Source of the DNA: an uncultured Clostridia bacterium | GTDB lineage: Bacteria > Bacillota > Clostridia > UBA1381 | Length of the DNA stretch: 64,000 bases | NCBI GenBank assembly: GCA_947631235.1 | Contig: CANRKO010000005.1 | Coordinates: 1 to 64,000 of the forward strand | Reading direction: 5' to 3' | In this document: in pieces, positions 16,875 through 26,173 of the stretch | How positions within the stretch are numbered: position 1 is the first letter of the stretch | Layout: every line of letters begins with the position of its first letter | Notes under the pieces: model-generated | Told to the model about the DNA's origin: nothing | What the model saw: only the letters and a program-made list of their open reading frames with translations | Databases searched by the model: none | Made by a program: the position numbers and the translations under genes

Positions 16875-19346
16875 TTACTTTATCGGCTTTAAGTGCCAGA
16901 TTTGGTCGTTGTACTCCTTAATGGTACGGTCGCTGGAGAAGAATCCCGACATAGCCGTGTTCATAATAGCCATTTCAAGCCATTTATCTCTGTTCTTGTA
17001 GTCCTCCGAGATTATCTCCTGCGTCTTCATGTAATCCTCGAAGTCGCGCAGTACCATGTACGTGTCGGGGTAGCCGTAGTCGCCGAACAGCAACGTGTTG
17101 TACAGGTCGCTGAATATCGTCGTGTTGCCCGGGATAATGCTGCCGTCTATGAGCATTTCAAGCGCGCGGCGCAGCGACGCGTTTGTGGAGTAAATGTGCT
17201 TTACCTCGTCGTTGCCGGGGTATTTAAGTCTCGCGGCAACCTCGTCGTCCTTAAGACCGAAGATGTAGATGTTGTCCTTGCCCACCTTTTCGGCCATTTC
17301 GACGTTCGCGCCGTCGAGCGTGCCTATGGTAAGCGCGCCGTTAAGCATAAACTTCATGCAGCCCGTACCCGACGCCTCCTTGCCGGCGGTCGAAATCTGC
17401 TCCGACACATCGGCGGCGGTAACGATTTTCTCCGCTATCGAAACGCCGTAGTTCTCGATAAACACTACCTTTATCTTATTCTCGATGCGCTTGTCGTTGT
17501 TGATTATATCGGCGATAGAGTTAATAAGCTTTATAATATTCTTCGCTCTCACGTAGCCCGGCGCGGCTTTCGCGCCGAATATATACGTCTTGGGATAGAA
17601 GTTCTTTAAGTACTTGGGATCCTCAAGCAGCTTGTTGTACTCCGCGATTATGTGGAGTACGTTCATCATCTGACGCTTGTACTCGTGAAGTCTCTTGCAC
17701 TGCACGTCAAATATCGAGTCGGGGTTGACCTCAACGCCGTTATGCTCCTTGATATACTCCGCGAGCGCGGCTTTGTTGTCGCGCTTAATCTTGTCAAACT
17801 TCTTCTGGAAGTCCTTATCCTTCGCGTACTTCGCGAGCTCCGCAAGCTTATCCGCGTCTTTGAGCCAGCCCTTGCCTATCTTTGAGTCGATAAGCTTTGT
17901 AAGGGCGGGGTTACAGTTGGCTATCCATCTTCTGAACGTGATACCGTTCGTTATCGCGTGGAAACGATCCGGATCGAGTACGTAATAGTCATGGAAAATG
18001 TCGTCCTTAAGTATCTGCGTGTGCAGCTGCGACACGCCGTTTACGGCAAAGCAGCTTGCGAGACAAAGGTTCGCCATGTTGACCTGACCGTTCGCGATAA
18101 CAGCCATCCAGTCAAGCTTGCCTTGGTCGTCGCCGTACACCGCGCGCAGCTTTTCCATAAGACGGCGGTTGATTTCGGCAACTATCTCGTATATTCTCGG
18201 CATAAGCGAACGGAACATATTCTCGTTCCACTTTTCGAGAGCCTCGCTCATTACGGTGTGGTTCGTGTACGCAAACACGTGCGTCACAATCTCCCACGCC
18301 TCGTCCCAGCCGAGACCCTTCTCATCCATGAGAAGGCGCATCATCTCGGGTATCGCGAGCGTCGGGTGCGTGTCGTTTATGTGAATTACGACCTTGTCGG
18401 GGAGTTTCGACCAGTTTACGCCGTTTCTTTCCTCAAATTCTCTCAAAATCCACTGCAGCGTTGCCGATACGAGGAAATACTGCTGGCTCAAACGAAGTCT
18501 CTTACCCTCGTCGGTCGTGTCGTCGGGGTAAAGGATGCCCGAAATTCTCTGCGCTATCGCCTTCGCCTCCATTACGCGGTTGAATGTGTCCTGATTGTAA
18601 TTTACGAAGTCGTAGTCGTTCGGAACGGTCGCGCCCCAAAGTCTCAGTTTGTTTACGATTTTTGAGTTGTAGCCCACGAGCGGAACGTCGTAAGGTACGG
18701 CGAGAACCGTTCTCGCGTTATGGTACTTTATCTCAGCCTTACCGTCGTTCCATACCGTCTCGACACTGCCGCCGAAGTGTACCTTTACAGCCTCCTCGGG
18801 ACGCGCTATCTCCCACGCGTTTCCGTTTTCAAGCCATGAGTCGGGAAGTTCCGTCTGGTAGCCCTCGACTATCTTCTGACGGAACAGACCGTGTTCGTAA
18901 CGTATCGAGCAGCCGTAAGCCGGCAGGTCGAGCGTTGTGAGCGAGTCGATAAAGCACGCGGCAAGTCTGCCAAGACCGCCGTTGCCGAGACCCGCGTCGT
19001 TTTCCATTTCGGCAATGTCGTTAAACGTGTAGCCGAGGTCGGCAAGCACGTTCTGATATGCCTTTGTCTGCATCAGGTTCAAAATGTTTGTGCTTAAAAG
19101 TCTGCCCATGAGGAACTCGAAGGAAAGATAATAAAGCTTTTTTGAACCCTTGTCTCTTACCACCTTGTGCGACTTCGACCACTGTTCCATGATTTGGTCG
19201 CGCACGGTGAGAGCGCACGCGGTATAAATCATGTGCGGAGTCGCGTCCTCCATGCCCTTACCGAAATGCCGTCTTACCTTGCCTATAATTTCGTTCTTCA
19301 GCGCCTCTTCGGAGGCGGTGAGCTTTGATGTTTTAGCCTGTGCCAT
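16875..19346 (-). CDS. glgP: Glycogen phosphorylase
   Basis: GlgP releases glucose-1-phosphate from glycogen or maltodextrin ends by phosphorolysis. The 823-aa length is typical. Conserved stretches include YYLSFEFLMGR, GNGGLGRLAACFIDSL, HINDTHPTLAIPEMMR and the PLP-lysine region SGTGCMKFMLNGALTIGTLDG; a Cys replaces the common Asn in TGNMKF. It lies 19 nt downstream of glgA, so synthesis and breakdown genes share the locus. Confidence 0.97.
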   Translation of the reverse strand: MAQAKTSKLTASEEALKNEIIGKVRRHFGKGMEDATPHMIYTACALTVRDQIMEQWSKSHKVVRDKGSKKLYYLSFEFLMGRLLSTNILNLMQTKAYQNVLADLGYTFNDIAEMENDAGLGNGGLGRLAACFIDSLTTLDLPAYGCSIRYEHGLFRQKIVEGYQTELPDSWLENGNAWEIARPEEAVKVHFGGSVETVWNDGKAEIKYHNARTVLAVPYDVPLVGYNSKIVNKLRLWGATVPNDYDFVNYNQDTFNRVMEAKAIAQRISGILYPDDTTDEGKRLRLSQQYFLVSATLQWILREFEERNGVNWSKLPDKVVIHINDTHPTLAIPEMMRLLMDEKGLGWDEAWEIVTHVFAYTNHTVMSEALEKWNENMFRSLMPRIYEIVAEINRRLMEKLRAVYGDDQGKLDWMAVIANGQVNMANLCLASCFAVNGVSQLHTQILKDDIFHDYYVLDPDRFHAITNGITFRRWIANCNPALTKLIDSKIGKGWLKDADKLAELAKYAKDKDFQKKFDKIKRDNKAALAEYIKEHNGVEVNPDSIFDVQCKRLHEYKRQMMNVLHIIAEYNKLLEDPKYLKNFYPKTYIFGAKAAPGYVRAKNIIKLINSIADIINNDKRIENKIKVVFIENYGVSIAEKIVTAADVSEQISTAGKEASGTGCMKFMLNGALTIGTLDGANVEMAEKVGKDNIYIFGLKDDEVAARLKYPGNDEVKHIYSTNASLRRALEMLIDGSIIPGNTTIFSDLYNTLLFGDYGYPDTYMVLRDFEDYMKTQEIISEDYKNRDKWLEMAIMNTAMSGFFSSDRTIKEYNDQIWHLKPIK

Positions 19347-19365
19347 ATTATAAAACCCCTTTTAC

Positions 19366-21066
19366 TTATTTCTTTGTTTTTCCCGTTTTCTTTGCTGTTG
19401 ATTTTTTCGCCGTTGTTTTCTTTGCCGTTGTTTTCTTTGTCGGCTTTTCCTCGTCGAACGGATTTTCCACCTTGACTATTTCCGGTTCCTTGCGTGATTT
19501 AACCGCTTTTTCCGTGGCTTTGTCGGCGTCCGCCTTGATGTTTTTATCGAAGTCGGACGTCTTTTTCTTCACCGCCGTCTTTTTTGCCGGCGCTTTTTTC
19601 TTTGCCGGCTCGGCAGCGGGTTCGTCATAGATACCCGTCAAATCGCGGTACATCTTGATGTACTTGTCTGCCGAAACATTCCACGAGTAGTCCATAGCCA
19701 TGCCGTTATCGACAATGTTGTTCCACTCGTCTTTTCTGTCGTAGTAAATCTGCATCGCGTACCAGATAATGTTCATCATCTCGTCCGCGTTGTAGTTCGC
19801 GAACGAAAAGCCCGTACCCTCGCCCGTGTACTCGTTGTACGGCTGCACCGTGTCCTTTAAGCCGCCCGTCTCGCGCACGATGGGAACCGTGCCGTAACGA
19901 AGGCTTATAAGCTGCGACAGTCCGCACGGCTCGAACCGCGACGGCATGAGGAACGCGTCGGACGCGGCGTAAATCTTGTGCGACATTTCGTTCGAGAAGT
20001 AAATCTGCGCCGAGAAACGGTCGGGATACTTCCACGCGTAATGTCTGAACAGATTTTCGTACTTTTCGTCGCCCGTTCCGAGAACGACTACCTGTGCGCC
20101 GCCCTCGCAAAGCTGCTCCATCTTGTACGCCACAAGGTCAAAGCCCTTCTGGTCGGTAAGGCGCGAAACAACGCCTATCATCATCTTGTCGGGATCTACG
20201 GGCAGTCCGAGTTCTTCCTGCAGTTTCTTCTTGTTTTCGACCTTGTTCTTGTGAACGGTCTTGGCGGTGTAATTCCTGTAAATCATCTTATCCTTCGCGG
20301 GATCCCAGTCCGTGTAGGATATGCCGTTTACTATGCCGATAAGGTCGCCGCTTCTCGCGCGGAGAAGATTGTGCAGACCCTCGCCGTACTCCTCGCTCTG
20401 AATTTCGCCCGCGTACGTTTCGCTTACTGTCGAAATCTTGTTCGCGTATACCATGCCGCCCTTTAAAAGATTCGCGTCACGGTAAAATTCGAGTTTATCC
20501 GAGGTGAAGTAGTAGTCACTTATGCCCATTACGTCCTTTATAGCCTTGAAATCCCAGCGTCCCTGGAATTTGAGGTTATGTATCGTCATAACCGTCTTTA
20601 TGCCTTGGAAGAACGGATTGTCCTGGAACGTGTCAAGGAACACGGGTATCGGTCCCGTCTGCCAGTCGTTGCAGTTTATAACGTCGGGTCTGAAACCTAT
20701 CGTCGGCAAGAGCGACAGAACCGCCTTCGAGAAGAATATGAACTTCTCGCAGTCGAGGTGGATATAGTCGTAGGGCTTGTCGCCGTTGAAGTAGAACTTG
20801 TTATCCACAAAATAGTAGATACAGCCGTCATGCTCCAGCTCAAACACGCCCGCGTACTGACTTCTCCAGCCGATATTGATATAGATGTGGTCGATGTAGC
20901 GCATCTTATCCTTGTACTCCTGCGGTATGCACTTGTACAAAGGCAGGATAACTCGCGCGTCAACTCCCTTTTGTCTCAATACCGCGGGGAGCGAACCGGC
21001 TACGTCGCCCAAGCCGCCCGTTTTTACAAAGGGCGCACATTCGGATGTTGCGAATAATACATTCAT
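19366..21066 (-). CDS. glgA: Glycogen synthase GlgA with lysine-rich C-terminal tail
   Basis: GlgA (GT5) elongates alpha-1,4-glucan from ADP-glucose. The N-terminal KTGGLGDVAGSLP motif binds ADP-glucose, and the C-terminal GT-B domain includes SRFEPCGLSQLISLRYGTVPIVRETGGL. I chose the ATG at 21066 (566 aa), which has AAAGGAG upstream; an in-frame ATG at 21082-21084 overlaps that site. The catalytic part ends near residue 480. About 86 extra residues follow, rich in Lys, Ala and Thr (repeats such as TAKKTTAKK), likely disordered and very basic. GlgB has a similar shorter tail. Confidence 0.95.
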   Translation of the reverse strand: MNVLFATSECAPFVKTGGLGDVAGSLPAVLRQKGVDARVILPLYKCIPQEYKDKMRYIDHIYINIGWRSQYAGVFELEHDGCIYYFVDNKFYFNGDKPYDYIHLDCEKFIFFSKAVLSLLPTIGFRPDVINCNDWQTGPIPVFLDTFQDNPFFQGIKTVMTIHNLKFQGRWDFKAIKDVMGISDYYFTSDKLEFYRDANLLKGGMVYANKISTVSETYAGEIQSEEYGEGLHNLLRARSGDLIGIVNGISYTDWDPAKDKMIYRNYTAKTVHKNKVENKKKLQEELGLPVDPDKMMIGVVSRLTDQKGFDLVAYKMEQLCEGGAQVVVLGTGDEKYENLFRHYAWKYPDRFSAQIYFSNEMSHKIYAASDAFLMPSRFEPCGLSQLISLRYGTVPIVRETGGLKDTVQPYNEYTGEGTGFSFANYNADEMMNIIWYAMQIYYDRKDEWNNIVDNGMAMDYSWNVSADKYIKMYRDLTGIYDEPAAEPAKKKAPAKKTAVKKKTSDFDKNIKADADKATEKAVKSRKEPEIVKVENPFDEEKPTKKTTAKKTTAKKSTAKKTGKTKK

Positions 21067-21159
21067 TTTAAAAACTCCTTTCATTAAAGAAGCATCTGTG
21101 CCGCGTTTTTCCGTTCAAATCGTTCGGTTTGCACGTTCAAACAGCGCATAGACCTTGTA

Positions 21160-21189
21160 ATTATACTATCTCGGTATTCATTTTGTCAA
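21160..21189 (-). promoter_or_regulatory. Internal promoter for glgA-glgP
   Basis: The minus-strand -35 is TTGACA (plus 21184-21189) and the -10 TATAAT (plus 21160-21165), with an 18-bp spacer. It lies in the 207-bp gap between glgD and glgA, so glgA and glgP can be expressed apart from glgB-C-D. Confidence 0.75.
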
Positions 21190-21230
21190 GTCTTGTGTTA
21201 AAATATCGTAAAATTATACAAAAACGTAAC

Positions 21231-21259
21231 AGGGCTGCCCCTATATATGAGGCAGTCCT
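21231..21259 (-). terminator. Hairpin after glgD
   Basis: AGGGCTGCC (21231-21239) pairs with GGCAGTCCT (21251-21259) with one mismatch, and a T-rich stretch follows on the minus strand. It probably ends the glgB-C-D transcript in part. Confidence 0.55.
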
Positions 21260-21273
21260 ATTATGTAAATTGC

Positions 21274-22392
21274 TTATATTTGCGTTCCCTTTGCTATGCA
21301 CAGGGGGTACGATTCCTGACCGATAAGCTTTCTGCCCTTCGTCACACATACCTCCTTATCGAACACAACATGGCTCAGTTCCACGTTCTCCTCGATAACG
21401 CTGTCCTGCATTATGATCGAGTTCTTCACAACCGCACCCTTCATAACCTTTACGCCGCGCGACAGAACGCTGTTTATAACCGTTCCCTCTATAACGCAGC
21501 CGTCCGACACAAAGCTGTTCTTTACGTCGGCGTCCGCGCCGTACTTCGTCGGCGACTGATCCTTTGTCTTTGTGTAGATAGGTCTCGCGGGGTTGAACAA
21601 CTCGTCGCGGACTTCTTTCTTCAGGAAGTCCATATTCGCTCTGTAGTAAGCCTTCAGGGAATCGAGTTTTTCGGTGTAGCCCTTGAACTCGTAGCCGTAG
21701 ATATGTAAGCCGTCAATCTTCTTTACGAGCGCGTCCTTTACGAAGTCGCTGTCGCCGCGCGCGCTGCACTCGTCTATGATACTTTCGAGCAGCGCCTTTT
21801 CCATAACGTACACGTCCATACCGGCGGTGCTTGTCTTGGGGTAATACGGCTGAACCTCTATATCGACCACGCGCTTATCGTCATTAAGTTCCAGCATCGT
21901 GAAACGCGACAGCTCTCTCTCGTCGGCGCCCGTCATGTCGGTGTAAATCGTCGTAACGTCCGCCTGGCTCTCGATGTGCTTTTCGATTACGTCCTCGAAG
22001 TCGATGTTGTAGATGTTGTTGCCGAGCGACAGTATAACATACGTCTGCGGACTTCTCTGTATAAAGTCCTGAATACCGGCGAGCATGTCAATGTTGCCCT
22101 TTATCGCGCCGTACGTCATTTTTTCAAGGCTCGGGGGGAGAATGTTAAGTCCCCAGTTCTTTCTGTCAAGATCCCACGGGCTGCCGCTTCTGATGTGGTC
22201 CATAAGTGATGAGTAGTTCGACTCCGTGGCAACGCCGATATTTGTAATACCGGCATTTGCCATATTGGAAAGCACGAAGTCGATTATTCTGTAACGTCCC
22301 GCAACGGGGAGCGCGCTGTTTGCTCTTATATCGGTTATAGGAGGTATTCTGTCGTTATTCGTCAGAATAATACCCATTGTTTCTCGTCTCAT
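21274..22392 (-). CDS. glgD: Glucose-1-phosphate adenylyltransferase subunit GlgD
   Basis: GlgD is the non-catalytic or weakly catalytic partner of GlgC in Firmicute ADP-glucose pyrophosphorylase and modulates the enzyme. The 372-aa protein keeps the fold (PVAGRYRIIDFVLSNM, GSPWDLDRKNWGLNILPPS). The N-terminal nucleotide loop is degenerate (GIILTNNDRIPPITDIRANSALP, without the GGxGxRL signature). The C terminus is a left-handed beta-helix with hexapeptide-type repeats. It starts 18 nt after the glgC stop. Confidence 0.93.
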   Translation of the reverse strand: MRRETMGIILTNNDRIPPITDIRANSALPVAGRYRIIDFVLSNMANAGITNIGVATESNYSSLMDHIRSGSPWDLDRKNWGLNILPPSLEKMTYGAIKGNIDMLAGIQDFIQRSPQTYVILSLGNNIYNIDFEDVIEKHIESQADVTTIYTDMTGADERELSRFTMLELNDDKRVVDIEVQPYYPKTSTAGMDVYVMEKALLESIIDECSARGDSDFVKDALVKKIDGLHIYGYEFKGYTEKLDSLKAYYRANMDFLKKEVRDELFNPARPIYTKTKDQSPTKYGADADVKNSFVSDGCVIEGTVINSVLSRGVKVMKGAVVKNSIIMQDSVIEENVELSHVVFDKEVCVTKGRKLIGQESYPLCIAKGTQI

Positions 22393-22410
22393 TGGCTCTG
22401 TCCCCTTTCT

Positions 22411-23616
22411 TTAGGCTTCTACCATACTGCCCTTGTAGATATTCTCGCCGACGCTCACGTTCGCGCCGCCCTCGATAAGCACAAGGTCGTTGGTACATAA
22501 TTTGGATGCGTACTTGTTATCGTCCGATTTGTCAACGCCGATTTTCGCGCCGTCGCCGATTACGGCTTCACTTCCGATAACCGTTCTTTCAATGATAACG
22601 TTTCTGCCGATTTTCGCGCCCGGCATAACGACCGAGTCGGTTATGACGCTGCCCTCGCCGAGCTCCACGCCGCCGAATATTACCGAGTGGTTAATCTCGC
22701 CGTCAATGTAGCAGCCTTCGGTCACGGTCGATTTTGTTATCTTCGCGTGTTCGCCTACGTAGTGGGGCGCGAGCGCCATATTTCTCGAATATATGCTCCA
22801 CCGTCTGTCGCCGAGGTCAAACTTCGGGGGATCGTCGATAAGATCCATATTTGCCTCCCACAGACTGTGTATCGTTCCGACGTCCTTCCAGTAACCCTCG
22901 AAACGGTACGTCACCATCTTTTCGCCGTCCGCAAGCATCGTCGGGATAATGTTCTTACCAAAGTCGTTTGACGATTCGGGGTTTCTTTCGTCGTCCTCGA
23001 GGTACTTTTTGAGCATATCGTAACGGAAGATGTATATACCCATCGAAGCGAGATTACTCTTCGGGTTTGCGGGCTTTTCCTCAAACTCCGTTATAACGCC
23101 GCTTTCGTCCACGTTCATAATGCCGAAACGGCTCGCCTCCTCCCAGGGAACGGGCATAACCGCTATCGTCGCAGCCGCGCCCGACTCCTTGTGAGCCTTC
23201 AGCATTTCGCCGTAGTGCATCTTGTAAATATGGTCGCCCGAAAGAATAAGCACGTTTTCGGGGTTAAAACCTTCGAGAAAACTCAAATTCTGATATATCG
23301 CGTTCGCCGTACCCTTGTACCATTCCTCTGTCTTAGCGCTCTGGTAAGGGGGCAGAACGTACACGCCGCCGTGACTTCTGTCGAGATCCCACGGGTTGCC
23401 GTTACCTATATAACGGTTAAGTTCAAGCGGCTGATACTGCGTCAGCACGCCGACGGTATCTATGCCGGAATGAACACAGTTTGAAAGCGGGAAGTCTATA
23501 ATTCTGTACTTTCCGCCGAACGGGACAGCGGGCTTGGCGACGTTCTTCGTCAGCGCGCCGAGTCTTGAACCCTGACCGCCTGCAAGTATCATTGCAACGC
23601 AATCCTTTGATACCAT
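22411..23616 (-). CDS. glgC: Glucose-1-phosphate adenylyltransferase catalytic subunit
   Basis: GlgC forms ADP-glucose from ATP and glucose-1-phosphate, the committed step of glycogen synthesis. The 401-aa protein has [16 protein letters not shown] (nucleotide binding), [31 protein letters not shown] (catalytic Asp region) and [18 protein letters not shown] hexapeptide beta-helix ends the protein. It follows glgB by 19 nt and precedes glgD. Confidence 0.96.
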   Translation of the reverse strand: MVSKDCVAMILAGGQGSRLGALTKNVAKPAVPFGGKYRIIDFPLSNCVHSGIDTVGVLTQYQPLELNRYIGNGNPWDLDRSHGGVYVLPPYQSAKTEEWYKGTANAIYQNLSFLEGFNPENVLILSGDHIYKMHYGEMLKAHKESGAAATIAVMPVPWEEASRFGIMNVDESGVITEFEEKPANPKSNLASMGIYIFRYDMLKKYLEDDERNPESSNDFGKNIIPTMLADGEKMVTYRFEGYWKDVGTIHSLWEANMDLIDDPPKFDLGDRRWSIYSRNMALAPHYVGEHAKITKSTVTEGCYIDGEINHSVIFGGVELGEGSVITDSVVMPGAKIGRNVIIERTVIGSEAVIGDGAKIGVDKSDDNKYASKLCTNDLVLIEGGANVSVGENIYKGSMVEA

Positions 23617-23635
23617 TTAAATCATCTCCTATATA

Positions 23636-25630
23636 TTAATTTTCTGTCTTTTTCTTTGTTTCTGTTTTCTTTGCCGCGCTCTTTTTCGCGGGGGCTTTCT
23701 TGGCGGGAGCCTTCTTTTTCGGCGCTTCCTGCTTTTTCTTCAGCATCATAATCGAATTTCCGTCAACCTCGACAACGAGCGTATAGCCCATATCGCTGTA
23801 CGGCTCGCTTACGGTCTTGTAGGTCTTTTTCGCGATGCGTCTCGTTCCGCCGTACTTCGCGGCGTTGGAATGTATTATCACCTCGTAGCTGCCCGCGACG
23901 GGAACGCCTATCTTGTAAATAGGGCGCGATACCGGCGTGAAGTTTGCCACGACCACGACGTTATCATTTACATTTTTACCGCGTCTTATATACGAAAGCA
24001 CGGAATTTTCGCTGTCCGCCTCGTTTATCCATCTAAAGCCGTCCCAGCTCGTCTCGTTCTCCCACAGACCCTTGTTTTCAAGGTAGAACCGGTTGATGTC
24101 CTTGACGTACTGATGCAGCTTTTTGTGCTTATCTATTTCAAGCACGTTCCATTCAAGCTGGTCGTCGTAACGCCATTCGAGGAACTGACCTATCTCGCCG
24201 CCCATGAACATCAGCTTTTTGCCCGGCATCGTCATGTAATAGCCGAGGAGCGCTCTGTACGCGTCAAACTTCTCGTCATAGCTGCCGAACATCTTGTCGA
24301 TAAGCGAGTGCTTGCCGTGTACGACCTCGTCGTGCGAAAGCGGAAGTATGAAGTTTTCGCTGTAGGCGTACATCATCACAAACGTCAAAAGGCTGTGATT
24401 GTCCTTTCTGAAATACGGGTCCATGGACATATACCTTATAGTGTCGTTCATCCAACCCATATTCCATTTGTAGTTAAAGCCCAGTCCGTCGTTGTCGGGC
24501 GGGGCGGTAACCATGGGCCACGCCGTCGATTCCTCGGCAATCATCATAAAGTTCGCGAACTCCGTACCCATTATGCGGTTTAATTTCCTCAGGAAATCGA
24601 CCGCCTCCAGGTTCCCGTTGCCGCCGTACTTGTTAGGCACCCATTCGCCGTCGTTTCTGGAATAGTCACGGTAGAGCATCGACGATACCGCGTCCACGCG
24701 TATGCCGTCCATGTGGTACTCCTTCGCCCAGAAGTAAGCCGACGATATGAGGAACGATATTACCTCGCTCTTTTCATAGTCGAACACCATCGTACCCCAG
24801 TCCTTATGCTCGCCCATGCGCGGGTCTGCATACTCGTAGGTCGGCGTGCCGTCGAACATTCTAAGTCCGTGAGCGTCGCGCGGGAAGTGCGCGGGAACCC
24901 AGTCCATGATAACGCCTATTCCCGCCTTGTGGCACTTGTCAACAAAATACTGAAGCTCGTGACAGTCGCCGTAGCGCGTGGTCGCCGAGAAATATCCCGT
25001 TACCTGATAGCCCCACGAGCCGTCAAACGGGTATTCCGTGACCGGCATCATTTCTATATGTGTGTAACCCATGTCCTTAACATAGGGTACAAGCTCGTCC
25101 GCGAGCTCCTTATAAGTATACAGGCTGCCGTCCTCGTGAACCTTCCACGAGCCGACGTGCATTTCGTAGATATTTACCGGTTTGAGGAGCGTCGACTCCT
25201 TCTCGCGCTCCGCAAGCCACTTTTTATCTCCCCATTTGTAGCCCGCCAAATCCTTCGTGAGCGACGCCGTTCCCGGTCTCAGCTCACATTTCACGGCGAA
25301 CGGATCGGCTTTGTAAACCGTCTCGCCGTTTTGAGTCTCTATGGCATACTTATAAAGCATGTTTTCCTTTATATCGGTAAAAAAGCCGTACCAGATGCCG
25401 CTTGTCTCGATAGGTTCAAGCTTTTTGTCCCAGCCGTCCCAGCCGTTGAAATCGCCGACCACCCGGACGCTTTTGGCGTGCGGCGCCCATACGGCGAACC
25501 GCCAGCCTTCCTTGCCGTCAAGCTTTATTTTATGCGCTCCGAGCATTTTATACGACTGGAAATTTTCTCCCGAATTGAAAAGATAAACCTGAAAACGGCT
25601 TATGCCCGCCCATGTCATCTCTTCTGCCAT
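23636..25630 (-). CDS. glgB: 1,4-alpha-glucan branching enzyme GlgB with lysine-rich tail
   Basis: GlgB introduces alpha-1,6 branches into glycogen. The 664-aa protein has a CBM48 domain (GWRFAVWAPHAKSVRVVGDFNGW), a GH13 barrel with DGIRVDAVSSMLYRDY (nucleophile Asp), MIAEESTAWPMVT (acid Glu) and PLSHDEVVHGK, and the all-beta C-terminal domain. Residues from about 631 form a Lys/Ala/Pro-rich extension (APAKKAPAKKSAAKK), unlike typical GlgB ends but like the tail of GlgA here. AGGAGG lies upstream of the ATG, and it is the first gene of the glycogen locus. Confidence 0.96.
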   Translation of the reverse strand: MAEEMTWAGISRFQVYLFNSGENFQSYKMLGAHKIKLDGKEGWRFAVWAPHAKSVRVVGDFNGWDGWDKKLEPIETSGIWYGFFTDIKENMLYKYAIETQNGETVYKADPFAVKCELRPGTASLTKDLAGYKWGDKKWLAEREKESTLLKPVNIYEMHVGSWKVHEDGSLYTYKELADELVPYVKDMGYTHIEMMPVTEYPFDGSWGYQVTGYFSATTRYGDCHELQYFVDKCHKAGIGVIMDWVPAHFPRDAHGLRMFDGTPTYEYADPRMGEHKDWGTMVFDYEKSEVISFLISSAYFWAKEYHMDGIRVDAVSSMLYRDYSRNDGEWVPNKYGGNGNLEAVDFLRKLNRIMGTEFANFMMIAEESTAWPMVTAPPDNDGLGFNYKWNMGWMNDTIRYMSMDPYFRKDNHSLLTFVMMYAYSENFILPLSHDEVVHGKHSLIDKMFGSYDEKFDAYRALLGYYMTMPGKKLMFMGGEIGQFLEWRYDDQLEWNVLEIDKHKKLHQYVKDINRFYLENKGLWENETSWDGFRWINEADSENSVLSYIRRGKNVNDNVVVVANFTPVSRPIYKIGVPVAGSYEVIIHSNAAKYGGTRRIAKKTYKTVSEPYSDMGYTLVVEVDGNSIMMLKKKQEAPKKKAPAKKAPAKKSAAKKTETKKKTEN

Positions 25631-25697
25631 ATATCTCCCTCCTTTGTTGTTTATTTTTATCCGGTACGCTCATCAGAGCATACAATCTATGGTATAC

Positions 25698-25726
25698 ATT
25701 GTAACATATTTTTTTTAGTCAGTAAA
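25698..25726 (-). promoter_or_regulatory. Promoter of the glycogen operon
   Basis: The minus-strand -35 is TTTACT (plus 25721-25726) and the -10 TACAAT (plus 25698-25703) with a TG extension, 17-bp spacer. It is divergent from the rny promoter at 25906. The DNA between (25727-25905) is very AT-rich and shows no gene. Confidence 0.7.
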
Positions 25727-25905
25727 GACTATATATAAATAAAATTATTTTAAATTTTTGTGCATTTTGACGATATACTATTAGTTTGTCTTTTTTCGAT
25801 TGTTTTATGCTTTTTTTGATAAAATATTTGTTTTTTCGTACATTTCCGCATAGGCACTCTCGCGAAGGAAAAATTTACCGTTATATTACAAATAATCGCC
25901 GCTGC

Positions 25906-25934
25906 TTGACATATTCGCGAAAATGGTATACAAT
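25906..25934 (+). promoter_or_regulatory. Promoter of rny
   Basis: The -35 TTGACA (25906-25911) and -10 TACAAT (25929-25934) have a 17-bp spacer. The predicted start near 25941 gives a leader of about 230 nt. Confidence 0.75.
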
Positions 25935-25996
25935 ATGATGTGCTTAATATTCTTTAAATATAAGTTTTCTGTAAAATATGAAATTTGATATGTAAT

Positions 25997-26173
25997 CCCA
26001 ATACTTAAAATGGAGCCGTCTTAAAGAGACTGCTCCGTATGATTACAGCCCGCGCCGGCGCTCTTTACCTGCATTTGCGCCGCCATAGGTTCGTCCCTCG
26101 GGACGGTGTTTCATAGGCAGCAGTCATTTTAAGAAAGCCCCCATTGGCAGGTCTTGGAGAAAAATTTAGGGGG
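25997..26173 (+). ncRNA. Candidate structured leader RNA of rny (or independent sRNA)
   Basis: A closing stem CTTAAAATG (26004-26012) pairs perfectly with CATTTTAAG (26125-26133). Inside are hairpins GGAGC/GCTCC (26012-26036), GGCGC/GCGCC (about 26057-26081) and CGTCCC/GGGACG (about 26092-26105). Outside, CCAAT (25998-26002) can pair with ATTGG (26143-26147). CCCCC (26138-26142) is complementary to GGGGG (26169-26173), which overlaps the rny ribosome-binding site. This suggests cis control of RNase Y synthesis. I cannot match it to a known RNA family. Confidence 0.5.

Noticed and set aside
20801-20810. Perfect DnaA box (TTATCCACAA) near 20.8 kb
   Set aside because: It is a single site within glgA coding sequence, without clustering, AT-rich unwinding region or dnaA; it does not indicate oriC.
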